A DNA stretch of 64,000 bases from an uncultured Prevotellaceae bacterium (GTDB taxonomy: Bacteria > Bacteroidota > Bacteroidia > Bacteroidales > Bacteroidaceae): positions 19,557-83,556 of the forward strand of contig CAMNIN010000011.1 of the NCBI GenBank assembly GCA_946540735.1, in the 5' to 3' direction. Positions 9,455-20,100 of this stretch are shown here, in pieces (within the stretch, counting starts at the first letter, position 1; each line of letters starts with the position of its first letter). The notes under the pieces were generated by a model that was not told the origin of the DNA, ran no database searches, and worked only from the letters and a program-made list of their open reading frames with translations. A program made the translations under genes and the position numbers.

Positions 9455-10587
9455 CCATCGACCTGATCACGATCATCGCCGCATCCGCCGTGCTGCTGCT
9501 GGCGCTCATCACCCCGATGATGAGTCCGTTTTTCAGGCGTCCACGTCAGGAAAGCGGCGACAGCGCCACCGATCTCCCCCCCGTGACGGTGCTGCTCGTC
9601 TCCAACGGCGACCACACCGCCCTCGACGAGCACCTGCCCCTCTACCTCACCCAGGAGTACGCACCCGGTTACCACATCGTGGTCGTCACCGAGAAAGCCG
9701 ACCTGGAGACCGAGAACGTGCTGAAGCGCTACTCCAACAACGAGAGGCTCTATCACACCTTCGTGCCGGAGAGTTCACGCTACATGAGCAAGAGCAAGCT
9801 CGCCATCACCCTCGGTGTGAAAGCCGCCAAGGAGGAATGGATTGTCCTCACCGACCCCCGGTGCAAACCCGCCGACAGCCACTGGCTGGCAGCTTTGGCC
9901 ACCCGTTTCACGACGCACAGCAACCTTGTGCTGGGCTACAGCAACTATGCCGACGAGTCGCCCCGTCTCCACCGCTTCGAACGCCTCCACACTGCGCTCT
10001 ATCTCCTGCGTGAAGCCCAGAAAGGCCGCGCCTATGCCACCAACTGCCAGTATGTGGCATTCCGCAAGAGCCAGTACATGGAGAACCACGGTTATCTGGA
10101 ATACTTGAAATACTCGATCGGGGAATATGATTTCCTCGTCGACAAATACGCCCCTATGGGGCACACGGAAGTGGCGCTTGACCCACCGACGAGGCTGATT
10201 GAGAACCCCATCAGTGACAAGTCGTGGCAAAACAAACAAGTGTATGCCCATGAGGTTGCCAGACATCTTGAGAGAGGAGGCACGGCGCGCGTGCTCCACG
10301 GTCTCGACCAGTGTGCCCTTCACCTCAATTACCTGCTCATCCTTGCAACGGGAATATTCGCCGGCCTCACTTCTCGCTGGATTCTCCTGGGAGCCTGCGT
10401 GGCAGCGCTCTGCATCACGCTGGCCCTGCGCATCCTCATCGGCAAGAAAGCCCTGGCAGACTATCAGGTAGACATCCCCGCATGGAGGATCATCCCCTTG
10501 GAGATCGGCATGTTGCGCCACAACATCCTGACCCGGATGCGGTATGAGTATGCCGACAAGAACGACTTCATCAGCCACAAGGTCTGA
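9451..10587 (+). CDS. Membrane-anchored GT2-type glycosyltransferase
   Basis: 378 residues: an N-terminal transmembrane helix (about 4-24), a GT-A-like domain (PPVTVLLVSNGDHTALDEHL; a DPR metal-site-like motif in WIVLTDPRCKPADSHW), and a second hydrophobic region at about 290-325 (LNYLLILATGIFAGL and following). The fold resembles GT2 enzymes that build envelope polysaccharides at the inner face of the membrane. The DxD motif is replaced by DPR, so catalysis should not be taken for granted. It overlaps lysA by 4 bases and precedes a GT10-like enzyme and an LPS-kinase-like protein, which suggests LPS or capsule assembly. Substrate unknown. Confidence 0.75.
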   Translation: MTIDLITIIAASAVLLLALITPMMSPFFRRPRQESGDSATDLPPVTVLLVSNGDHTALDEHLPLYLTQEYAPGYHIVVVTEKADLETENVLKRYSNNERLYHTFVPESSRYMSKSKLAITLGVKAAKEEWIVLTDPRCKPADSHWLAALATRFTTHSNLVLGYSNYADESPRLHRFERLHTALYLLREAQKGRAYATNCQYVAFRKSQYMENHGYLEYLKYSIGEYDFLVDKYAPMGHTEVALDPPTRLIENPISDKSWQNKQVYAHEVARHLERGGTARVLHGLDQCALHLNYLLILATGIFAGLTSRWILLGACVAALCITLALRILIGKKALADYQVDIPAWRIIPLEIGMLRHNILTRMRYEYADKNDFISHKV

Positions 10588-10603
10588 TACAACTCCAACA
10601 GAT

Positions 10604-11653
10604 ATGGCTAAACAAAGACCCAAAAGCCGCATTTACACAATAAAGTTTTTCCCCTACCGGCAAGAACTGGGCAAGATCTACCACCGGCAGACCATCGGGC
10701 ATCAAATGTACTCTCGCGACGGCAGATACCGGTTTGTCATTGGCGACGAGCCCTGTGAGCCCGACTTCCTCGTGGTGCAAGGGAAAGGCCTCCGTGAGCC
10801 GGGCACCTTCCACGTGGCCCCGGAGAACACCATCATGATGGCCACGGAGCCAGCCACCGTACTGGTCTACCCTCAATCCTATATCGACCAGTTCGGCATG
10901 ATCAACACCTGCCAGGAACACACCCTGCACCCGCATGTGGTCTATGGTCCCGCCATTCTGCCCTGGTTTGTCGGTTTCACGGAGCGAGACGGCAAATGCA
11001 GCTACACCATCGACCGCGAATACATGGAGCTGATGCCGCTCCCCCAAAAAGAAAAACTCATCTCGGTCATCACCAGCAACAAAGCCTTCACCCAAGGTCA
11101 TCTCGACCGCATCCGCTTCGTGAAAAAGCTCAAGGATCATTTCGGCGACCGGCTGGATGTTTTCGGACGTGGCTACAACACCTTCGACGACAAATGGGAC
11201 GTGCTTGCGCCCTACCGCTACCACATCGCTATTGAGAACACCTCACAACGGTTTTACTGGACCGAGAAGATCTCTGACTGCTATCTCGCCGGAGCTTATC
11301 CATTTTATTACGGCTGCACCAACCTTGGCGACTATTTCCCCAGTGACTCCTTCACCCCCATCGACCTCCACGACGCCGATGCCGCCATCGCCACTATCGA
11401 GCGTCAGATCGCCGCTGATGCCTTCAGTGCCTCCTCTGCTGCTCTGTCAGAAGCCCGGCAGCGTGTGCTCAACGTCTACGACCTGTTTGAATACACCGCC
11501 CGCTTGTGCGACCAACTTAATCCTGACGCCGAGAAGAAAGAAGTGACATTGAAACCCTGCCGATCCATCAGCAACATCCACAATCTCTACAACTACACGG
11601 TCAAGCACAACCTCTTCAAATTAAAGATGAAGCTCTCCCGAGACAAACTATGA
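10604..11653 (+). CDS. GT10-type (alpha-1,3-fucosyltransferase-like) glycosyltransferase
   Basis: 349 residues. The C-terminal half contains the GT10 signature: YRYHIAIENTSQRFYWTEKI, then YPFYYGCTNLGDYFP, corresponding to the donor-binding FENS...YvTEK...PVvyG block of alpha-1,3/4-fucosyltransferases. The N-terminal half (to about 150) is acceptor-side and unfamiliar. No signal peptide is seen, so it is cytoplasmic. The longer frame from 10544 lies inside the previous gene and is rejected. It probably adds fucose or another deoxyhexose to a surface glycan. GDP-fucose as donor is inferred from the family only. Confidence 0.75.
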   Translation: MAKQRPKSRIYTIKFFPYRQELGKIYHRQTIGHQMYSRDGRYRFVIGDEPCEPDFLVVQGKGLREPGTFHVAPENTIMMATEPATVLVYPQSYIDQFGMINTCQEHTLHPHVVYGPAILPWFVGFTERDGKCSYTIDREYMELMPLPQKEKLISVITSNKAFTQGHLDRIRFVKKLKDHFGDRLDVFGRGYNTFDDKWDVLAPYRYHIAIENTSQRFYWTEKISDCYLAGAYPFYYGCTNLGDYFPSDSFTPIDLHDADAAIATIERQIAADAFSASSAALSEARQRVLNVYDLFEYTARLCDQLNPDAEKKEVTLKPCRSISNIHNLYNYTVKHNLFKLKMKLSRDKL

Positions 11654-12408
11654 GACAGGAAATCAATCCGTCATACGCCCACTTGAGCGACTTTGTGGCC
11701 ACCGTGCCCCAAAAATTCGAAACCGATGGGACGCTTCTCTTCAAGGGGCGCAACACCATCAAGAAGTTCGTTGTCGGCGGTGAGTCAATCGTGGTGAAGC
11801 GGTTTAAGAAGCCCAATCTCATCCAGCGCGTGGTCTATGGATTTTTCAGGAAGAGCAAGGCCCGTCGCGCCTACCTCAACGGAGGCCGTCTGATCGCCAA
11901 CGGCATCAGCACCCCCGTCAACATCGCCTACATCGAGCAGAAGAGCGGCGGACTACTTGAGGAATGCTATTATCTCAGTGGTGAGGACAACGCCCCATCC
12001 ATCGAAGGAAGGCTCAACGAGACCAAGGATTTCGACAAGGTGATGGCCACCGACCTTGCCTGTTTCGCCGCCGACCTTCACCGCAAAGGCATCCTGCACG
12101 ATGACTTCAACTGTTCGAACGTGCTCTACCATCCCCAGTCCGACGGCCACTACCACTTCTCCGTCATCGACATCAACCGCATGCGGTTCACCGACGGCTA
12201 TCCGTCGATGGCCGAATGCATGGAAAACCTCACCCGGTTCACCGGCCGCATGGATCTTTTTGAATTTGTGGCCACTGCCTACGTGGCCTGCCGTGGTCTC
12301 GATTCCGCGTATGTGGGCCAGATGCTTGAAGTGAAGCGTAGGCATGATAAAAGGTGGCGACAGCGCAAAGCCTTCACCACCCTATTCAAGAAACATAAGA
12401 AGTCATGA
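11650..12408 (+). CDS. Lipopolysaccharide kinase (Kdo/WaaP-like) family protein
   Basis: 252 residues with a protein-kinase-like fold: a glycine-poor N-lobe with IVVKRFKKPNLIQR (Lys candidate), then DLHRKGILHDDFNCSNVLYH matching the catalytic H-x-D-x-x-x-x-N loop, and FSVIDINRMRF as the DFG-equivalent (VIDINR). This pattern is typical of Kdo/heptose kinases of the inner membrane's cytoplasmic face. It overlaps the GT10 gene by 4 bases, the end of a plus-strand run, and converges on the minus-strand acyl-CoA synthetase with 3 bases between stops. Phosphorylation of Kdo or another core sugar is the likely role. Confidence 0.8.
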   Translation: MRQEINPSYAHLSDFVATVPQKFETDGTLLFKGRNTIKKFVVGGESIVVKRFKKPNLIQRVVYGFFRKSKARRAYLNGGRLIANGISTPVNIAYIEQKSGGLLEECYYLSGEDNAPSIEGRLNETKDFDKVMATDLACFAADLHRKGILHDDFNCSNVLYHPQSDGHYHFSVIDINRMRFTDGYPSMAECMENLTRFTGRMDLFEFVATAYVACRGLDSAYVGQMLEVKRRHDKRWRQRKAFTTLFKKHKKS

Positions 12409-12411
12409 CGG

Positions 12412-14064
12412 TCAAATGACCTCTATGCCCATTTTCTCGCAAAGTTTCAAGCTCAGTTCCTTCAACTTGAATTTCTGGATTTTTCCAGAACCCGTCAGCG
12501 GGAACTCATCAACGAAGAACACATACTTCGGAATCTTGTAGCGTGCGATCTTGCCACGGCAGAAATCCTGCACATCCTCGGGCTGCATCTTCGCCCCCTC
12601 CTGCAAGATGATGAAAGCCCCCACCTGCTCGCCGTATTTCTTGGAAGGCACGGCAGCCACCTGCACATCCTTGATGCCTGGCATGTGGTAGAGGAACTCC
12701 TCGATCTCACGAGGGTAGACATTCTCGCCGCCCCGGATGATCATGTCCTTGATACGTCCGGTAATACGGTAATAGCCCTGCTCATCCTTCACACCCAAAT
12801 CACCTGAGTGGAGGAAGCCGTTTTTGTCGATCACCTCGGCCGTCGCCTCCGGATTCTTATAATAGCCTTTCATGACATTGAAGCCCCTGCAGCACATCTC
12901 ACCCTGCACGCCGACGGGACACTCCTCGCCCGTCTCCGGGTCGAGCACCTTGACCTCGACGAAGGGGAAGTCGCGTCCTACGGTGGTGCAACGTTGCTCG
13001 AACGTGTCGTGGATATTCGACTGCGTCATTCCCGGCGACGACTCCGTGAGTCCATAGACGCTGGTAATGGTGAGATACATCTTCTCGCTCACCTGCTTCA
13101 TCAGTTCCACGGGGCACAGCGATCCCGCCATGATACCCGTGCGGAGCGACGTGAGGTCGAACATGTCGAACATGGGATGGGTGAGTTCGGCGATAAACAT
13201 CGTAGGTACGCCATAAACCGCCGTGCAACGCTCCTTATGGATGGAAGCCAGGACCACCAGCGGATCGAATTTCTCCACCATGACCTGTGTACATCCGTGA
13301 GTGAGGCAGTTCATCGTGGCCAGCACGACGCCGAAGCAATGGAAGAGCGGCACACAGACGCACAATTTGTCGTTCTGTGTGAACTCCATGTTCTCGCCTG
13401 TGATATACCCGTCGTTGGTGATGTTATAGTGTGTGAGCATCACGCCCTTTGGGAAACCCGTCGTGCCCGAAGTGTACTGCATGTTGACCACATCGTGGCA
13501 TGTAACGTTTTTCTTCATCTCGATGAGCATCTCGTCGTCGATGTTCTTTCCCAGCAAGAGCAGTTCTGCCGTATTGTACATGCCCCTGTATTTCTCTCGT
13601 CCGATGAAGACCACATTTTTCATGTGAGGGAATTTCTTGCTGTCGAGATGTCCACGCTCGCACATTCTCAGTTCGGGCAGCATCTTATAGGTCATGTCGA
13701 CATAGTCGCACTCCCAAGTGCCATCGGTGATGCACAGCGTGTGCATATCCGAGTTCTCGCAGAGATACTCCAGCTCGCTCTGTTTGTAATTGGTATTGAC
13801 CGTGACAAGCACTGCGCCGATTTTGGCCGTGGCATAGAGGAAAGTCAGCCAGTCGGGCACGTTGGTGGCCCAGATGCCCACATTGCTTCCCTTTCTCACC
13901 CCGATGGCCAATAATCCCTTGGCCAGGTTGTCGACCCTCTCGTTGAACACCTTCCAGGTGAAGCGGAGGTCGCGGTCGGAATAGACGATATACTCTTTGT
14001 CGGGTGTTTTCTCGGCCCAATATTCGAGCCATCCACCCAATGTTCTCTCAAATAACTGCTCCAT
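12412..14064 (-). CDS. AMP-binding acyl-CoA synthetase
   Basis: 550 residues of the ANL superfamily. The P-loop-like motif is [18 protein letters not shown], the adenylate site is [16 protein letters not shown], the A8 hinge is [21 protein letters not shown], and the catalytic Lys is in [14 protein letters not shown] near the C-terminus. It activates a carboxylic acid, probably a medium- or long-chain fatty acid, to acyl-CoA via acyl-AMP. It lies 9 bases downstream of the XRE-cupin gene on the same strand, so the regulator probably senses its substrate or product. This regulator-ligase pairing recurs in Bacteroidota. Exact substrate unknown. Confidence 0.92.
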   Translation of the reverse strand: MEQLFERTLGGWLEYWAEKTPDKEYIVYSDRDLRFTWKVFNERVDNLAKGLLAIGVRKGSNVGIWATNVPDWLTFLYATAKIGAVLVTVNTNYKQSELEYLCENSDMHTLCITDGTWECDYVDMTYKMLPELRMCERGHLDSKKFPHMKNVVFIGREKYRGMYNTAELLLLGKNIDDEMLIEMKKNVTCHDVVNMQYTSGTTGFPKGVMLTHYNITNDGYITGENMEFTQNDKLCVCVPLFHCFGVVLATMNCLTHGCTQVMVEKFDPLVVLASIHKERCTAVYGVPTMFIAELTHPMFDMFDLTSLRTGIMAGSLCPVELMKQVSEKMYLTITSVYGLTESSPGMTQSNIHDTFEQRCTTVGRDFPFVEVKVLDPETGEECPVGVQGEMCCRGFNVMKGYYKNPEATAEVIDKNGFLHSGDLGVKDEQGYYRITGRIKDMIIRGGENVYPREIEEFLYHMPGIKDVQVAAVPSKKYGEQVGAFIILQEGAKMQPEDVQDFCRGKIARYKIPKYVFFVDEFPLTGSGKIQKFKLKELSLKLCEKMGIEVI

Positions 14065-14073
14065 CGCTCTTTT

Positions 14074-14652
14074 TTAAAAAGGAATATACACAACGGCCAG
14101 GATCTTGGCCGGTTTGCCCAAGGCACCATGCACATGGTGCTCCACGATAGAGTCGTAGAAGATGCTGTCGCCCTTCTTGAGCAGATAGACCTCCTTGCCA
14201 TAATCGATTTCCAGTTCGCCCTCCATGACGAAGATGAATTCCTCGCCCTCATGAGCAGAAGCTTTGAAATGACGCTCCTCGCTGGGCTGGATATCGATGA
14301 TGAAGGGTTCCATGTGCCTCCCCGCCTTCTGCTTGGCGAGCGAGTGATACTCCATGTGCTTGCGGGCGTCCGCGGTATCATTGGAGAAGCTGATGCTGTC
14401 GGTGCGATCCTCTGCCCTGCAAACCACAGGTCCGAGTTCATCGTCATCATCCAGGAAGGTGCCCAGTCTGACGCCAAGTGCCCTTGCGATCTTGATCAGC
14501 GGTCCCAGTGACGGTAGATACTGATCGTTTTCGATGGAAATGATTTGATCGGTCGAGAGACCGCTGCGCTCAGAGATTTCCTCCACGGAGAGGTTTTTCG
14601 ACTCTCTGACGCTCTTGATTTTGTGACCTACGATGGTGGTTTGATTAGACAT
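14074..14652 (-). CDS. XRE-family regulator with C-terminal cupin domain
   Basis: 192 residues: a helix-turn-helix at about 8-65 (IKSVRESKNLSVEEISERSG, then LSTDQIISIENDQYLPSLG) and a small cupin barrel at about 110-190 (HEGEEFIFVMEGELEIDYG; GDSIFYDSIVEHHVHG). In this architecture the cupin is thought to bind a small ligand that alters DNA binding. It is the first gene of a two-gene operon with the acyl-CoA synthetase, driven by a near-perfect promoter at 14693-14723. Confidence 0.93.
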   Translation of the reverse strand: MSNQTTIVGHKIKSVRESKNLSVEEISERSGLSTDQIISIENDQYLPSLGPLIKIARALGVRLGTFLDDDDELGPVVCRAEDRTDSISFSNDTADARKHMEYHSLAKQKAGRHMEPFIIDIQPSEERHFKASAHEGEEFIFVMEGELEIDYGKEVYLLKKGDSIFYDSIVEHHVHGALGKPAKILAVVYIPF

Positions 14653-14692
14653 ACAAAAATTACAGAATATTATTAAAATTGCGAATTGGGTG

Positions 14693-14723
14693 CAAAATTA
14701 CAAAAAAATACCGACCTCACAAA
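14693..14723 (-). promoter_or_regulatory. Bacteroidota-type promoter of the XRE-cupin / acyl-CoA synthetase operon
   Basis: On the minus strand TTTG (14720-14723), 19 bases, then TAATTTTG (14693-14700): an exact consensus match. The start codon is 41 bases after the -7 box. The rest of the gap between the two minus-strand genes (14653-14847) shows no gene or clear terminator. Confidence 0.8.
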
Positions 14724-14847
14724 ACGATTTTGAAAGTTTAATACAGTCATGCTCTGAAATCAAGGTTTTTCGAAGAGAATTGAGGGACCAACGGTCGCTG
14801 TTTGCGAAGCGAGGTAAAGTAAAGTCCGCAATAACACTACAGCGATG

Positions 14848-15741
14848 CTATCCCTTATCCCGGCGGTAGATCTGAGGGGAGCAACCCTTGATGCGGGTGA
14901 AGAGGCGTGAGAAATAATACGGGTCGTTGATGCCGACCTTGAAACACAGCTGGTTGATTTGGATATCAGTGGTCATCAGCATCCCACAAGCTTCCTGGAT
15001 TTTCAGTTGATTGAAATAGTTGATCGGACTCTCCCCTGTTTTCCGCTTGAAGATGGCAGAGAAATGCGACGGGCAATAGCCGACGTAGTCGGCCATGTCT
15101 TTCACGGTCAGATGCCTGCCGACATTCTCTTTCAGGTAATGGATGGCAGCCGAGACGACGGCATCATCGTCGACGGATTTCGGTTTGTTGCTCTCAGCCA
15201 TCCGGTATTGCTGCAAATAACGCATGGATGCGAGGTAATAATGCAGCAGTGATGACACAAAGCGCAACGCTTCCAGGCTGTAGCCATGACTCAACGTGGT
15301 GAAAATCTCCTCAAAAATGCTGTTGCGATGACCGATGCGCGACTGCAAGTTGGGGACCACCCGCTGCGGAGTCAATGCTCCTGTGGCATAGACAGGTGCG
15401 TGTTCGCCTTGAAAATGGACCCAATAGACCGTCCAAGGCTCCTGCTCATCGCTACCGTAGGCATGCGGTTTTCCAGCCGGCAAGATGAAATACTCATTTG
15501 CCGCCACATGAAAAGTCATATCATCCACACGGTACCAGCCACGGCCACTGACACAGTAGATCAGCACATGCTGCGGGATGGGATGGTTGCGCTCACGATA
15601 GTGGTAAAGCGCAGAGGGATAATAACCGATATCCGTGACATAGAGGCTCGACGCCAATGGGTCTTGTGCTTCAGTTTCGACCACATCGGGAGGCAGCACA
15701 ATCGACCGCTCTCCCTGAAAACCATCTTTCCGTTTTTTCAT
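14848..15741 (-). CDS. AraC-family sugar-responsive regulator
   Basis: 297 residues: an N-terminal cupin-like AraC_binding domain (about 30-160; HVLIYCVSGRGWYRVDD, EYFILPAGKPHAYG) and a C-terminal AraC HTH pair (about 195-297; VKDMADYVGYCPSHFSAIFKR; FKVGINDPYYFSRLFTR). This is the layout of AraC/RhaR-type activators that bind a sugar. It is divergent from the sugar transporter at 15849, with 107 bases between the start codons, and the natural assumption is that it controls that transporter and the DUF5107 gene. Confidence 0.92.
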   Translation of the reverse strand: MKKRKDGFQGERSIVLPPDVVETEAQDPLASSLYVTDIGYYPSALYHYRERNHPIPQHVLIYCVSGRGWYRVDDMTFHVAANEYFILPAGKPHAYGSDEQEPWTVYWVHFQGEHAPVYATGALTPQRVVPNLQSRIGHRNSIFEEIFTTLSHGYSLEALRFVSSLLHYYLASMRYLQQYRMAESNKPKSVDDDAVVSAAIHYLKENVGRHLTVKDMADYVGYCPSHFSAIFKRKTGESPINYFNQLKIQEACGMLMTTDIQINQLCFKVGINDPYYFSRLFTRIKGCSPQIYRRDKG

Positions 15742-15812
15742 CTTATAGACAAAAACGTCGGATAATCCATCTTATTGCATAGGATAGTATATTTATTTGA
15801 CCATGGAATTCG

Positions 15813-15820
15813 TACTTTTG
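15813..15820 (+). promoter_or_regulatory. -7 element upstream of the sugar transporter
   Basis: TACTTTTG matches TAnnTTTG, 28 bases before the transporter ATG. The nearest TTTG (15796-15799) is only 13 bases upstream, which suits an activator-dependent promoter, consistent with the divergent AraC gene. Confidence 0.5.
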
Positions 15821-15848
15821 CAGTCAAGAACAACAATGATCAAAAGAT

Positions 15849-17144
15849 ATGAAAAACGACAGCAAAGGATTTCTGTATTTCATTTGTGGTGTGTCGGCCA
15901 TGGGCGGACTTCTCTTCGGCTACGACTGGGTGGTGATCGGAGGAGCGAAACCCTTCTATGAGCTCTATTTCGGCATCGGTGACAGTCCGCTCCTACAAGG
16001 AGTGGCCATGACGACCGCACTGGTGGGGTGCCTGGTAGGTGCCATGGTGGCCGGCGTGTTGTCCGATCGTTATGGGCGCAAGCCCTTGCTCATGCTCTCT
16101 GCCGTGCTGTTCACTGTGAGTGCCGTGGGCACCGGTCTGTTCAACGACTTCACCCTGTTCAACGTCGCCCGGTTCGTGGGAGGCATGGGCATCGGAGTGG
16201 CATCAGCCCTCTCGCCGATGTACATTGCCGAGGTCAGTCCGCCCCACATCCGCGGGCGCATGGTCAGTCTCAACCAGATGACCATCGTGCTGGGCATCCT
16301 TGCGGCACAGATCGTGAACATGCTGTTGGCCCGCGACACGTCAGTGGCGGAGAGCATGACATGGAACCGGGAATGGGGTTGGCGCTGGATGTTCTGGGCC
16401 GAGACGTTGCCTGCCGCGCTCTTTCTGGTCATGAGTTTCTTCATACCCGAGAGTCCAGTCTTCGTGAGGATGAAGACAGGACCGAAAACCGCCGGCAAGC
16501 AGTCAGAGGCAGGACTCAGCGAGCTCCTCCGTCCGCGATACAGGAGAGTGCTGTTGCTCGGCCTGGTGGTGGCCGTATTCCAGCAATGGTGCGGCACCAA
16601 CGTCATTTTCAACTACGCTCAGGAAATCTTCCTCGGAGCCGGTTTCGACGTCGACGGGATGTTTATCAATATCGTGATCACAGGCATAGCCAATGTGGTC
16701 TTCACGATAGTCGCCCTGTATACCATCGAGAAATGGGGCCGCCGCACACTGATTCTGTTGGGAGCCGGTGGACTGGGACTGATCTATCTGACCCTTGGCA
16801 CCTGCTACTTCCTGGGCATGACAGGCATTTTGATGGTCGCTCTTGTGGTGGCAGCCATTTCCGTCTACGCCATGACCCTCGGTCCTGTCACTTGGACCCT
16901 TCTGGCCGAGATTTTCCCCCATCGCATCCGAGGTATCGCCATGGCCACCTGCACCTTCGCCCTCTGGGTGGGATGCTGCACGCTGACCTTCTCCTTTCCT
17001 TCGATGAATGCAGTCCTCGGCAGCAGCGGTACGTTCTGGATCTACAGCGCCATCTGCGCCTGCGCCTTCCTGTTCTTGCTGCGCAACTGTCCGGAAACCA
17101 AAGGGAAATCACTTGAACAACTGGAAAAAGAACTGGCAAAATAG
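15849..17144 (+). CDS. MFS sugar:proton symporter (sugar porter family)
   Basis: 431 residues with about 12 hydrophobic segments. Sugar-porter signatures are clear: GGLLFGYDWVVIGG in helix 1, DRYGRKPLLM in the 2-3 loop, PMYIAEVSPPHIRGRMVSLNQ after helix 4, the QQWCGTNVIFNYA motif of helix 7, and a C-terminal PETKGKSLEQLE. It would import a monosaccharide (xylose, arabinose, galactose or similar) with protons. It is divergent from an AraC regulator and 8 bases ahead of the DUF5107-TPR gene. The substrate cannot be read from sequence. Confidence 0.93.
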   Translation: MKNDSKGFLYFICGVSAMGGLLFGYDWVVIGGAKPFYELYFGIGDSPLLQGVAMTTALVGCLVGAMVAGVLSDRYGRKPLLMLSAVLFTVSAVGTGLFNDFTLFNVARFVGGMGIGVASALSPMYIAEVSPPHIRGRMVSLNQMTIVLGILAAQIVNMLLARDTSVAESMTWNREWGWRWMFWAETLPAALFLVMSFFIPESPVFVRMKTGPKTAGKQSEAGLSELLRPRYRRVLLLGLVVAVFQQWCGTNVIFNYAQEIFLGAGFDVDGMFINIVITGIANVVFTIVALYTIEKWGRRTLILLGAGGLGLIYLTLGTCYFLGMTGILMVALVVAAISVYAMTLGPVTWTLLAEIFPHRIRGIAMATCTFALWVGCCTLTFSFPSMNAVLGSSGTFWIYSAICACAFLFLLRNCPETKGKSLEQLEKELAK

Positions 17145-17152
17145 CAACGACA

Positions 17153-20100
17153 ATGGTAAAAGCATGGCGAGAGTTGGTGACTATCCCGACGTATGAGATC
17201 GGGAAGCCCGAGAAGAATCCGATGTTTCTTGAGAAACGGGTCTATCAAGGATCGAGCGGCGTGGTATACCCCTACCCCGTCATAGAGACGATCAGCGACG
17301 AGAAGACCGACAAGGAGTATCAGGCCATCTGGCTGGAGAATGAATACATCAAGGTGATGGTGCTTCCCGAACTGGGAGGCCGCGTGCAGATGGCCTATGA
17401 CAAGATCCGGCAGCGGCATTTCGTGTATTTCAACCACGTCATCAAACCCGCCCTTGTGGGATTGGCCGGTCCTTGGATCAGTGGCGGCATCGAGTTCAAC
17501 TGGCCCCAGCACCACCGTCCGTCGACGTTCATGCCCGTCGACAGCACGATAGAGAACGGAGAAGACGGCTCGGTGACAGTCTGGGTGAGCGAGATGGAGC
17601 AGATGTCACACCAGAAAGGCATGGCCGGCTTCACCCTTCGTCCGGGATGCGCCTATCTGGAGATCCGCGGTGTGCTCTACAACCGCACAGACCTGCCGCA
17701 GACATTCCTCTGGTGGGCCAACCCCGCCGTGGAGGTCAACGAAGCCTATCAAAGCGTATTCCCGCCCGACATCAATGCCGTCTTCGACCATGGTAAGCGT
17801 GCCGTCAGCAGTTTTCCCATCGCCACGGGAACCTACTACAAGATGGATTACTCCGCCGGAGTCGATATCTCCAACTACCGCAATATCGCCGTGCCCACCA
17901 GTTATATGGGTGTGAACTCCCGTTTCGATTTTGAGGGCGGCTACGAGAACGACACTCAGAGCGGTATGCTGCACGTGGCCTCCCACCATTACTCTCCCGG
18001 CAAGAAACAGTGGACATGGGGCAACGGTGATTTTGGACGCGCCTGGGACCGTAACCTCACCGACGAGGCCACTGCCGAGGAAGCCATGAGATGGCATATC
18101 GAAAGGAAAGGTTTCCGTCCCTACATCGAACTGATGGCCGGAGTCTACACCGAGAACCAGCCCGACTTCTCATGGTTGATGCCCTATGAAGAGAAGCGTT
18201 TCGTACAATATTTCATGCCCTACCGCGAACTGGGCGTGGTGAAGGAAGCCTCAAGGGACCTTATCATGAACATCAACGAGATCGAAGATGGCAGCGTCGT
18301 GTTCAAGATCTTTGCCACCTCCCGTCAGACCGTACGCATCGCCCTCACCACAGAACAAGGAGAGACGCTCTACGACAAGCAGCAGAGCCTCACGCCCGAA
18401 GACGTGCTGACAGAGACTGTGACCACGAAAGTCCCATTCGACCAGCTCCATCTGACGATATACAAGAATCTGTATGGCCATGAGCGCCCCGTGATGCACT
18501 GGCACGCAGAGCCGGATGAGATCCGTCCGATACCCGACAGTGCCGAGGCCGCCCTGCCCCCCGGACAGGTAAAGACCAACGAGCAACTGTTTCTCACCGG
18601 TCAGCATCTCGAACAATACCGTCACGCCACATGGAGCGCGGTGGACTATTACGAAGAAGCCCTGCGCCGCGACCCCGACGACGCTCGCTGCCTCAACGCC
18701 CTGGGCCTGTGGTATATCCGCAAAGGCCGATTCAATAAAGCAGAAAGCTACCTGCGAAAGGCCGTCAGGCAGATCACCAAGCGCAATCCCAACCCCTACG
18801 ACAGCGAACCTATCTACAATCTCGGACTGGCCCTGAAATACCAAGGCAAGAAGGACGAAGCCTACGAACGATTCTGGAAATCGACCTGGAGCAAGGCGTG
18901 TGCCGATGCCGGATATTTCGAGGCCGCTAAGATCTCCATTTCCCAAGGACGTCTGGATGACGCCCTCGACGAACTCGACCGCAGTCTCATCTTCGGTGCG
19001 CACAACCAAAAGGCCCTTGCACTCAAGGCCACCGTACTCCGCAGGATGGGCCGTCAGGCCAGTGCCGAGGAAGTATGCCACGCCGCCCTCAAATCCGACC
19101 TTTTCAATTACGGATGCCGTTACGAGGAATACCTCATCACGGGCGACGAGTCAAAGCTCAATCAACTGAAAGAGCTGTTGCATGGCAGTGCTAAAAATTA
19201 CGACGAAGTGGCCCTCGACTATTGGGCTGCAGGTCTGACAGACGAAGCCAATGCCATCTGGGACATCGCTATCCAAGAGGGAGCGACCACCCCGATGACC
19301 TACTACTACACCCGAAGGTATGCAGAAGCAGAGGAAGCCGACTCCCACTATTGCTTCCCCAACCGCGCCGAAGACATCATCGCCCTGGAATCCGCCAAAC
19401 GCGAGAACCCCCAAGGTGCCAAGGCCCCCTACTATCTGGGTTGTCTGTATTACGCAGCGCGGCAATATGATCTGGCCACGGAAAACTGGGAACGCTCAGC
19501 ACGCCTTGATCCCCAGTTCCCCACCGTATGGCGGAATCTCGCCCTTGCCCGTTTCAACAAGCAAGACCGGCAGCAAGAAGCTCTCGAATGCATGGAGAAA
19601 GCCTTTCGGCTGGATCCGACAGACGCCCGTGTGCTGATGGAACTTGACCAGCTCTACAAACGTCTGCAAAAGTCACACACAGAGCGGCTGGCTCTGTTGC
19701 AAGTCCATCCTCAACTCGTCGGTCAGCGTGACGACCTCATCCTCGAAGAAATCACATTGTTCAACCAGACAGGACAATACGCCAAAGCCAAGCAGTTACT
19801 CGACCACCATCAATTCCACCCCTGGGAGGGCGGTGAGGGCAAAGTGTCTGCCCAATACCAAATCTGCCGAGTGGAAACAGCGAAACAAGCCCTGGCCATC
19901 CGGGAGTATGAAAAAGCCAGAAAACTCCTCCTCCAATGCCTGGACTATCCCCACCAATTAGGTGAAGGTAAACTCCATGGCGCACAGGAAAACGATTTCC
20001 ACTACTTCCTCGGAGAAGCCTATCTCGGACTCGGGCAACAAGAGCAAGCCCGGAGATACTGGGAAAAAGCGGCAAAAGGACAACAGGAACCCGCTGCCGC

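Noticed and set aside
12808..13914. A 368-codon plus-strand frame antisense to the acyl-CoA synthetase
   Set aside because: His/Arg/Val-rich shadow of a gene with complete ANL motifs.
14653..14847. A possible small gene or riboswitch between the XRE-cupin gene and the AraC gene
   Set aside because: Apart from the promoter I see no open frame with a start context and no conserved structure.
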